From positions 62,001 through 126,000 of the forward strand of contig NZ_QDKQ01000071.1 of assembly GCF_003116815.1 (NCBI RefSeq): DNA of 64,000 nt, given 5' to 3'. Origin of the DNA: Caulobacter endophyticus. GTDB taxonomy: Bacteria; Pseudomonadota; Alphaproteobacteria; Caulobacterales; Caulobacteraceae. The notes below the pieces were generated by a model that saw nothing but the letters and a program-made list of their open reading frames with translations, made no database searches and was not told the origin of the DNA. The position numbers and the translations under genes were made by a program. Shown in pieces: positions 15,484 through 22,833 of this stretch; within the stretch, counting starts at the first letter, position 1, and each line of letters opens with the position of its first letter.

Positions 15484-17348
15484 CCGACCAACTCCTGAAG
15501 ATCAAGCACCATCAGCACCGTCCCGTCCGCCAGCAGGGTCGAGCCGTTGACGCCCGGCGCGTTGACCAGCAGGCCGCTCATCGGCCGGATAGTGGCGTCC
15601 AGGCGATCGACGACGGCGTCGACGACGATCCCGACGGATTCGTCGCCGACCTTGGCGACGACGACCCTCAGCACCTCCGGCCGCGTAGGCCTGGAGGCGC
15701 CTACGAGGTCGGCCAGGTGGACCAGGGGTACGACCTGATCGCGCAGGACGAAGGCTTCGGTGTCGCGCACGGGCGTCAACTGGCCGATCGCGACGCGGGC
15801 CGTCTCGGCTACGCCCTCGATCGCCAGGCCGAACCGCTCGCCGCTACAGGTCACGACCATGATCTTGGTCAGCGCCATGCTGATCGGCAGGACTAAGCGG
15901 ATGGTCGAGCCTTTCCCGACCTGGCTGGCGATCTCGACCCGCCCGCCCAGGCGCGCGACGGCCGAGCGGACGGCGTCCATGCCCACGCCGCGACCCGACA
16001 GATCACTGGCCGTCGCGGCGGTAGAAAAGCCGGGAAGGAAGATCAACTCCAGGGCGGCGCGGTCGTCCAGCGCTGCGGCCTGGCTCTCGTCGATCAGGCC
16101 CCTGGCGAGCGCCATGTCCTGGATTCGTCGCGGATCCATGCCCGCGCCGTCGTCGATCACCTCGATCACGACCCGGTCGCCGGCTGATCGGGCGGAAAGG
16201 CGCAGCGCGCTGGCGGCGCTCTTTCCCGACGCCTCCCGCATCGCGGGGGTCTCTATCCCATGGTCCAGCGCGTTACGCAGCACGTGCAGGAGAGGCTCGT
16301 ACAGTCCGTCGACCACGGCCTTGTCGACCTCGGTCTCGCCGCCCTCGACCTCGAAGCTCACGGTCTTTCCCAGTGACCGCGCGACTTCGCGTACAAGGCG
16401 CGGGAAACGGTTGAACAGCGGGGCGAGGGGCGCCTGCCGGATCCGGCCGACCGTTCCGTGCAGTTCGCCGACAAGGCGGTCGAGCCTGGCCTGCTGCGCC
16501 CGCAGCGCCTGGGCCAGGACGTGGCCTTCGGCGAGGCGTTCGGCTTGCGCGGCCAGCAGCGCCAGCCCGCCCTTGGCGATCACGAGTTCGTCGGTGAGAT
16601 CCGACAGGTGATCGACCCGTTCGGCCGCGACCCGCAGGGTGCGGACCTCGGCTTCCACGGTTTCGACACTGGCCGTCTGGGCGAGCTCCGACAGCACGAC
16701 CTGATCGGCCACCAGGCGCAGGGCGGCCTCGACCGCTCCGCGCTCGGCCGTCGAAACGGCCTCCATGACAAGGTTGCAGGTGAAGGGATCATACCGGGCC
16801 AGATCGCCGAATGGCTCGCGTGGAGCGATCCGCAGATCGACGAGCCCCGGTACGGCTCGGATGATCGCGAGAGGATCGTCCCCGGCGAAATAGCAATCGG
16901 CGCGGGGCGTGTATCGGATCGCGACGCCGCCAAGTCTGGTCGTGACGGGATCGGTGTCGCTGGCCTCCGGCGGCGGGGCGCGGCCCATGAGCGCGGCGAG
17001 GCGTTTCTCGACCTGTTCGGCGCCGGTCTTCAGGACCGCGGATGCGGCCAATTCGTCCAGCCAGCGGTCGGTCTGATCCACCACCTCGATTAGCGCGGGC
17101 AAGGCCGCCGGATCGGCCGTCGCGCCGCTTCGCATGGCGCCCAGCAGGTCTTCCGCCGCATGCAGCAGGCGAACCATCGGCGGCAGGTCGAAGAGGGCGG
17201 CCGATCCCTTCAGCGTATGGATCGCCCGAAAACAGCTATCGAGCGCGATCTTGTCGGGGCCGCGCGCGAGCATCTGCAGGTCGTGCGCCGCCTGTTCGGT
17301 CAGATCCCGACCCTCGATCAGGAAATGCGGCAGAAGATCGTCGTTCAA
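15480..17348 (-). CDS. cheA: chemotaxis histidine kinase CheA
   Basis: A 622-aa CheA. The Hpt domain covers residues 1-110 with His44 in FRAIHTLKGSAA. A linker region follows, then the dimerisation domain, an HATPase_c domain with LLHVLRNALDHGIETP, DDGAGMDP and GRGVGMDAV, and a C-terminal CheW-like domain (MVVTCSGERFGLAIEGV to the end). The start is TTG 17348, overlapping the CheR stop (TTGA) with a GGAG about ten bases upstream; the longer frame would add 33 Arg/Pro-rich residues not typical of CheA. It should phosphorylate the CheY and CheB of the same operon, under control of the soluble receptor through the CheW-domain protein. Confidence 0.92.
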   Translation of the reverse strand: MNDDLLPHFLIEGRDLTEQAAHDLQMLARGPDKIALDSCFRAIHTLKGSAALFDLPPMVRLLHAAEDLLGAMRSGATADPAALPALIEVVDQTDRWLDELAASAVLKTGAEQVEKRLAALMGRAPPPEASDTDPVTTRLGGVAIRYTPRADCYFAGDDPLAIIRAVPGLVDLRIAPREPFGDLARYDPFTCNLVMEAVSTAERGAVEAALRLVADQVVLSELAQTASVETVEAEVRTLRVAAERVDHLSDLTDELVIAKGGLALLAAQAERLAEGHVLAQALRAQQARLDRLVGELHGTVGRIRQAPLAPLFNRFPRLVREVARSLGKTVSFEVEGGETEVDKAVVDGLYEPLLHVLRNALDHGIETPAMREASGKSAASALRLSARSAGDRVVIEVIDDGAGMDPRRIQDMALARGLIDESQAAALDDRAALELIFLPGFSTAATASDLSGRGVGMDAVRSAVARLGGRVEIASQVGKGSTIRLVLPISMALTKIMVVTCSGERFGLAIEGVAETARVAIGQLTPVRDTEAFVLRDQVVPLVHLADLVGASRPTRPEVLRVVVAKVGDESVGIVVDAVVDRLDATIRPMSGLLVNAPGVNGSTLLADGTVLMVLDLQELVG

Positions 17349-18184
17349 GCCGGTCGCTCCGGCCGCTGATAGACTACGGCGTCGTCGAACCGGCGCGCGA
17401 CGAACCGGTCGCTGATGCGGTTCATGGACTCCGTGTGGCCAAGGCATAGATAGCCGCCGGGCGTGAGCCGGTCGTAGAGGTTCCTGGCCGCGGCCAGCCG
17501 CGAGGCGTCGTCGAAATAGATCAGCACGTTGCGGCAGAAGATGACATCGAACTGGCCTTGCGCCGCCAGGGACGGTCCGTCGATCAGGTTGGCCGGAGTG
17601 AAGGTCACCGACTCCCGCAAATCGTCGATGATCTGCCAGCGATGGCGCTTGGCGGGCTCGAAATAGGCCTGCCGAAGCGCTTGCGGCAGGCGGGCGAGGG
17701 AGCGCTCGGCATAGGCGCCGGCGTGCGCGGCTTCCAACGCTCGGGTGTCGATGTCCGAGCCGACGATCTCAACGTTGTAGGCGTCGACCATGCGCCAGTT
17801 CTCGAGCAGCCAGATGGCGATGGAATAGGCTTCCTCGCCGGTCGAGCAAGGGGCCGACCAGATTCTGATCTTGTCGCCGGGCCGCCGCTTGCCGGCCAAG
17901 TCGGGCAGCAGGTCGCGGCTCAGGCAGGCCAGCTGGTGCTCTTCGCGATAGAAGTAGGTCTCGTTCACGGTGAACGCATTGATCAACGCCTCGCGCTCGG
18001 CTGGTTCGGCGCGCAGCACGCCGAAATAGGCGCCGAAGCTCGCGCAGCCGGTGGCGGCCATGCGATCGGCGACGCGTCTTTCGATGTAGTAGCGCTTGGA
18101 TTCGCCGAACAGCATTCCGGTCTGGCGATAGAGGAAGTCGCTCAGCCGCTGCAGGTCTTCGGGGGCGAGGGGAGGCGAGCTCAT
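17345..18184 (-). CDS. cheR: CheR receptor methyltransferase
   Basis: A 279-aa S-adenosylmethionine-dependent methyltransferase that methylates glutamates on chemoreceptors. The all-alpha CheR N-domain (residues 1-75, LYRQTGMLFGESKRYYIERRV) precedes the Rossmann domain with FTVNETYFYRE, RIWSAPCSTGEEAYS, GSDIDTRALEAA and DVIFCRNVLIYFD, all classic CheR motifs. The ATG overlaps the CheB stop and the TGA overlaps the CheA start, so it sits inside a fully coupled operon. Its likely substrate is the MCP encoded first in the operon. Confidence 0.92.
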   Translation of the reverse strand: MSSPPLAPEDLQRLSDFLYRQTGMLFGESKRYYIERRVADRMAATGCASFGAYFGVLRAEPAEREALINAFTVNETYFYREEHQLACLSRDLLPDLAGKRRPGDKIRIWSAPCSTGEEAYSIAIWLLENWRMVDAYNVEIVGSDIDTRALEAAHAGAYAERSLARLPQALRQAYFEPAKRHRWQIIDDLRESVTFTPANLIDGPSLAAQGQFDVIFCRNVLIYFDDASRLAAARNLYDRLTPGGYLCLGHTESMNRISDRFVARRFDDAVVYQRPERPA

Positions 18185-19260
18185 CGCATCAGCATCTGGA
18201 TGAGACGGCCGGCGATGTCGTCCAGGTCCTCGACGAAGTCCGCGCCGTCGGCCCTAACCAGTTCGCCTGGCATGCCCCAGACGACGGCGGAGGCTTCCGA
18301 CTCCGCGATCGTGCGTCCGCCGGCGGCGCGCAGGGCCGCCATGGCGCCGGCGCCGTCGTTGCCCATGCCGGTCATCAGCACGCCGGCCAGCCGGTCGGCC
18401 GCCAGGTGGTCCATCGCGCTGACCATCAGCCGATCGACGCTCGGGTGCCACCGGTGCTTGGCGCTGGAAGGCGCGGGCAACACCACCAAGCCTTCGGAAC
18501 GGCGGCTGACGATCATGTCGGCGTCGCCCCGCGCCACGTACACCACGCCTGTCTCGATCAGGGTCGGCGCCGTGACCTCGACCACCGACAAGGCGCAGAG
18601 GCCGTCCAGACGCGCGGCCAGAGAGCCGGTGAAGCTGGCCGGCATGTGCTGGGCCACCAGAACCGGCCACGGGAAGGTCTCGGGCAGATCGGACAGAACC
18701 ACGTCGAGGGCGGCGGGGCCGCCGGTCGAGGTCCCGATCACCACCAGGCCGGACGGGGCGCCCGAGGCCGAGGATGTCGATCGCGTCACCGACGTGCGCT
18801 TCCTCGCGCCCGCCGCGCCCGTCGTTCGACGTGCGCGCAGGCGCTCGACCAGCCTGAGGGAGCTTCGCACGCGAGCCTTGGCGGCCAAGGCGACCGTGTC
18901 GATCAGTCTCGGGGCCAGTTCGTCCGCGGACAGCGACAGCACGCCGCCGGGCTTGGGCACGAAGTCGACGGCCCCGAGCTCGAGGGCCGTAAGCGTGGTC
19001 TCCGCGCCCTCGCTCGTCAGGGACGAGACCATGACGACAGGGCAGGGGCGCTCGACCATGATCCGGTCCAGCACCTCCAGTCCGTCCATCCCGGGCATCT
19101 CGACGTCGAGGGTCACCACGTCCGGCTTGAAGGCGTGCAGCCGTTCCATCGCCTCCACGCCGTCACGCGCGAACTCGACCTCGAAGTCGCCTTCGCGGAG
19201 TATTTCTCCGAGGACCCGGCGGACCAGGGCGGAATCATCGACGACGAGGATCCGGGTCAC
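18181..19260 (-). CDS. cheB: CheB receptor methylesterase/deamidase
   Basis: A 359-aa two-domain protein. The N-terminal receiver has Asp52 in VVTLDVEMPGMDG and Lys in FVPKPGG. The C-terminal esterase has the catalytic Ser in VIGTSTGGPAALD, His in VAQHMPASFTGSLAARLD and Asp in GMGNDGAGAMAALR. It removes methyl groups from or deamidates receptor glutamyl sites when phosphorylated by CheA. It overlaps the triple-CheW gene upstream and cheR downstream by 4 bp each. Confidence 0.93.
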   Translation of the reverse strand: MTRILVVDDSALVRRVLGEILREGDFEVEFARDGVEAMERLHAFKPDVVTLDVEMPGMDGLEVLDRIMVERPCPVVMVSSLTSEGAETTLTALELGAVDFVPKPGGVLSLSADELAPRLIDTVALAAKARVRSSLRLVERLRARRTTGAAGARKRTSVTRSTSSASGAPSGLVVIGTSTGGPAALDVVLSDLPETFPWPVLVAQHMPASFTGSLAARLDGLCALSVVEVTAPTLIETGVVYVARGDADMIVSRRSEGLVVLPAPSSAKHRWHPSVDRLMVSAMDHLAADRLAGVLMTGMGNDGAGAMAALRAAGGRTIAESEASAVVWGMPGELVRADGADFVEDLDDIAGRLIQMLMR

Positions 19261-20678
19261 GAAGCGATCGACTTCGCCGTCAGGTCGCTCAGCAGGTCGG
19301 CCTCTGCGCGGTCCAGCAGGGCCTTGGGATCGATCAGCAGCACCACCTCGCCGTCGCGCTCGACGGCCTGGTCGAAGACCCGGCCGCCCTCGTCGGTCAG
19401 GTCGGGAGCCGGCAGGAGGTCAGCCGTATCGACTTCCAATATGCTGTCCACGCCGTCGACCGCGAAGCCGGCCTGCAGGGCGCCGATCGTAACCACCACG
19501 ACCCGGCCCGCTCCCGTTGAGGGGCTGGTCACCGAGAACCGCAGACGCTGGTCGATCACCGGAACGACCTTGCCGCGCAGGTTCATCACGCCGCGCACAT
19601 AGGTTGGCGCTCGGGGCAGGCGGCTCAGTGTCTCTGGCAGCCGCACCACTTCGTCCACCGCCGCGATCGGCAGGCCATAGCGTTCCTCGCCCAGGCGCAG
19701 CACCACGAAGCGCTCGCGCCGCGCGTCGCCGACGGGGGTGGCCATCTTAATCTCCTTGGAACCTGCGGCCGAGCCCAGCAGGCGTGCGACGCGGTCATCG
19801 GCCAGCAGCTTCTCCGGCGCGAGCACCGAGACCAGGCCCTTTCCGTCGGCCAGGCGCAGGACGGAGTCGATCCGAGCCTCGCCTTGCCCGCGATTGAAAA
19901 GGCTGGACGCTGGCCCCAACCTATCCTCGGGCGCGCGCAGGATCGCGCTGACCTCGTCGACGACCAGACCCAGTTCGTGACCGCCGACCCGGGTTACGAC
20001 CAGCCGGTCCTTGTTCTGCTCGACGCGCCGGGGCAAGCCCAGGAGCCCGCGCAGAGACACGATCGGCAGTACGGTTCCACGCCGTTCCGACACGCCCAGC
20101 AGCAGTTCGTCGGTCCTGGGCAGGCTCGATACTTCGGCGGGGACAGCGCTCACGTCCAGCACCGACTCGATCGGCAGCGCATAGGGCTGCCCCGCCAGGT
20201 TGAAGCGCAGATAGGCGTACTCGTGAACAAGGGACCCGACCTTGGACGAATCGGTCCGCTCTGCGCTTTCGGACCGGGCAGCCGATCTGAAGGTCGCGAA
20301 GCGCGCGTCCAGGGCCGCGCCCAGGTCGAACCAGCGCGCGCCGTCCGCGTCGTCCAGCAGCAGGCGGCCGTCCTCGGGCGCGCCCGCGCCGTCCACGGTC
20401 TTCACCGCCTCGATCCCCTCGACCGCCAGGGCCAGCGGCGGCTCCCGGCGCAGCACGATGACGCGATCGACCGCCGCGACCTCGCCGCCCAACAGGCTGC
20501 TGAGGGAAACCACCGGCAGTACGCGGCCGCGCAGGTGCGTGACCCCGAGCAGCCCCGGAGGGCCGTGCGGCATCCGGGTGATGCGAGGGCCGCGGATCAC
20601 CTCGACCACGCCTTCGGCGGCCATGGCGACCCTGGCGTCGCCGGCGCGAACGGTCAGCCGTTGGCATGACGCGGTCAT
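19257..20678 (-). CDS. three-domain CheW-like coupling protein
   Basis: A 473-aa protein made of three consecutive CheW domains: about 4-150 (RLTVRAGDARVAM, LLGVTHLRGRVLPVVSL), about 165-305 (YLRFNLAGQPYALPI, LLGVSERRGTVLPIVSL) and about 325-465 (FVVLRLGEERYGLPI, VRGVMNLRGKVVPVIDQ). Standard CheW has one domain of about 150 residues. Each unit keeps the G-x4-LRG/RRG-x-V-P turn. It should link the soluble receptor to CheA. ATG 20678 lies 2 bp after the MCP stop; a TTG at 20684 would give a 4-bp overlap instead. Confidence 0.88.
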   Translation of the reverse strand: MTASCQRLTVRAGDARVAMAAEGVVEVIRGPRITRMPHGPPGLLGVTHLRGRVLPVVSLSSLLGGEVAAVDRVIVLRREPPLALAVEGIEAVKTVDGAGAPEDGRLLLDDADGARWFDLGAALDARFATFRSAARSESAERTDSSKVGSLVHEYAYLRFNLAGQPYALPIESVLDVSAVPAEVSSLPRTDELLLGVSERRGTVLPIVSLRGLLGLPRRVEQNKDRLVVTRVGGHELGLVVDEVSAILRAPEDRLGPASSLFNRGQGEARIDSVLRLADGKGLVSVLAPEKLLADDRVARLLGSAAGSKEIKMATPVGDARRERFVVLRLGEERYGLPIAAVDEVVRLPETLSRLPRAPTYVRGVMNLRGKVVPVIDQRLRFSVTSPSTGAGRVVVVTIGALQAGFAVDGVDSILEVDTADLLPAPDLTDEGGRVFDQAVERDGEVVLLIDPKALLDRAEADLLSDLTAKSIAS

Positions 20679-20680
20679 GG

Positions 20681-22606
20681 TCAAGGCTTCGCGGTCTGCT
20701 GCAGTTCTCCGGCCAGCAACGCGACCTCCTCGATCGCGGCGGCCAGGTCCTCGGCGCCCTGCGACTGCTGGCGGGCGGCCGTGGCCGCCTGGGCCGCGGC
20801 CGCCGAGGCCTGCTCGGCGGCCGCGGCGATCTGCTGCACGCCGGTCAGTACCTGGGACGCGGCCGAGAGGATGGAGACGGACGCGCCGGCGATCTCCTCG
20901 GCCCCGACCTTCAGCGCCTCTACGTCGCCTGCGACGACGAGCAGGCGTTCTTCGATCACCCGATTGCGGTCGATCTCCAGCTCGGCCACCGCCAGGGTCT
21001 GGTCGACCTCGCGCCGCACCTTGCCGACCTGTACGCCGATCGTGGCGATCAGCTCCTTGACGGTGTCGGCGTTGGCGCCAGCGTCGCGGGCCAGGGTGCG
21101 GATATCGCCCGAAACCACCGCGAAGCCGCGTCCGGCGTCGCCGGCGCGGGCGGCCTCGACCGCGCCGCTGGTCGCCAGCATCGTCGTCTGGACGGCCACC
21201 AGGGCAAGCCCGTCGACCAGCCTACCGATCACGCCGATCTCGGTTTCCAGGGTCTCGATAAGGTCGCTAACGGCGAGGTTCTCTTCGGTGGCGCGCGAGA
21301 CGCCCGAGACGAGGCCCGTGATGGCGGTGCGGCTCGCCTGAAGCTTGTCCTGCATGGCGGCAGCCCGTCCGGCGGCGGCTTCGCCGTTGGTGCTGGACAG
21401 CCGCGCGGCCTTTTCGATCTGAGACATGGCCGCGCTGGCCTGCTGGGTGGCGGCGGCCTGCACCTGGGCGCCCCGGCTGATCTGGTCGATCGCCACCAGA
21501 ATTTCCCCGGCCGCGCCGGACAGTTCCTGGATGGTGGCCGACAGTTCTTCCGCCGCAGCCGCGGTTTCCTGCGCGGCTTCCGCCACGCCGTCTTCACCCG
21601 ACAGCGTCTCCGCCATTTCCGACAATGTTTCGGCCGCGCCCTGGCTTTGGTCCAGCGACTGGCTCTGCTGCAGCACGGCACGTTGAGCCTCCGCGGCGGC
21701 GGCGGCCTGCTCTTCGGCGGCGCTGGAGACGCTCTCAGCGCCGCGCCGGGCCTCGTTGGCCGCGCCGACGGCTTCTACGGCGGCGATCAGTATGGCCTGA
21801 CCGTCTTCGCTGAGGCGGCTCATCTCGTCGCGAATTTCGCCCAGGACGATCGAAATGCGCTCACCAGCAGTCGCTTCGCCCTCGGCCAAAATCGAGGCGG
21901 CGCGAAGGCGCTCGCCGATCTCCCGCACCCTGTCGGTGACACGCCCGGCGGCGGCGCGGATGTCCAGCGAACGCTTCTCGGCGGTTTCGGCCAGGGCGCG
22001 TACTTCGTCGGCGACGACCGCGAACCCACGTCCTTCATCTCCGGCGCGCGCGGCCTCGATCGCCGCGTTCAGGGCCAACAGATTGGTCTGGTCGGCCAGG
22101 TCGGCGACACCGGCCGTGATCTCGCCGATGCGCTCCACCTGCCGCTCCAGGGCGCCGACCGTATCGACGCTGGCCAGCTGGCGGCGGGCATTGGCCGCCA
22201 CGGCCTTCACCGAGGCGCCGATCGCGGCGCCGGATTCCGACAGCAGGCCCTGCAGCGCCTCGGCGCGCTGGCGCGAGGTTTCGGCCCGCTCGCGCGCCAC
22301 GCCGAAGGAAACGGTCATGTCGGTGATCGCCGCCAGGGATTCGTGAGCCGCGCCGGCCGCCTCCTCGGCGCCGCTGGAGATCTGCCCGAGAGTCCTGCGC
22401 AGTTCCTCCACGGCGCTGGCGGCCTGGATTATGCCGCTAGCCAGCTCCAGGGTCGCAGCCCCGATCCGTTCCGATGCGGTTTGGCGGCGGCTTGAGGGCT
22501 TGCGAGCGACCGTTCGTTTGACGGGAGCCGTCGGTGCGCCGTCCGATGCGCCGGCCGTGCGTTCCTTGGCCCGTCCGGCCAATCTCGTCGTCTTCACCAA
22601 CGCCAT
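20681..22606 (-). CDS. soluble methyl-accepting chemotaxis protein with two signalling tips
   Basis: A 641-aa, Ala/Glu/Gln-rich, largely coiled-coil chemoreceptor without transmembrane helices or an obvious sensory domain. It has two copies of the conserved hairpin tip: residues ~169-206 (DLADQTNLLALNAAIEAARA then GDEGRGFAVVADEVRALAE) and ~468-506 (ALVAVQTTMLATSGAVEAAR then GDAGRGFAVVSGDIRTLARD), about 300 residues apart. The first copy is canonical; the second is diverged (QTTMLATSG in place of QTNLLALNA). The N-terminal 45 residues are basic and low-complexity. It is the first gene of the che operon. It probably senses a cytoplasmic signal through protein partners. Confidence 0.9.
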   Translation of the reverse strand: MALVKTTRLAGRAKERTAGASDGAPTAPVKRTVARKPSSRRQTASERIGAATLELASGIIQAASAVEELRRTLGQISSGAEEAAGAAHESLAAITDMTVSFGVARERAETSRQRAEALQGLLSESGAAIGASVKAVAANARRQLASVDTVGALERQVERIGEITAGVADLADQTNLLALNAAIEAARAGDEGRGFAVVADEVRALAETAEKRSLDIRAAAGRVTDRVREIGERLRAASILAEGEATAGERISIVLGEIRDEMSRLSEDGQAILIAAVEAVGAANEARRGAESVSSAAEEQAAAAAEAQRAVLQQSQSLDQSQGAAETLSEMAETLSGEDGVAEAAQETAAAAEELSATIQELSGAAGEILVAIDQISRGAQVQAAATQQASAAMSQIEKAARLSSTNGEAAAGRAAAMQDKLQASRTAITGLVSGVSRATEENLAVSDLIETLETEIGVIGRLVDGLALVAVQTTMLATSGAVEAARAGDAGRGFAVVSGDIRTLARDAGANADTVKELIATIGVQVGKVRREVDQTLAVAELEIDRNRVIEERLLVVAGDVEALKVGAEEIAGASVSILSAASQVLTGVQQIAAAAEQASAAAAQAATAARQQSQGAEDLAAAIEEVALLAGELQQTAKP

Positions 22607-22833
22607 GCGCCCACCCCTGCCTGCGACGCCACCGCGTCGCGATATCGCAGATGTCTGTTTGGCGCCGAGGGAGTAGTCAAGCTTGGGTCGGGAAGCCGGC
22701 CGTGCCTGGCTGTCCTGCTGTCATGCCGGAAACTCTCGCGGCGCGCCCTCCGTCCGCGACCCGATCCAACCTAGCTCGCGAAATCGCAAAAGGTTCCCGA
22801 CACGAGGGCAAGCAACTATCCGCGGCCCTCGGG

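Noticed and set aside
17558..19492. Plus-strand open frame of 644 codons
   Set aside because: Antisense to cheR and cheB; Ser/Arg-rich with no domain.
20666..22495. Plus-strand open frame of 609 codons
   Set aside because: Antisense to the MCP gene; it reads as Gly/Arg-rich mirror sequence of the coiled coil.
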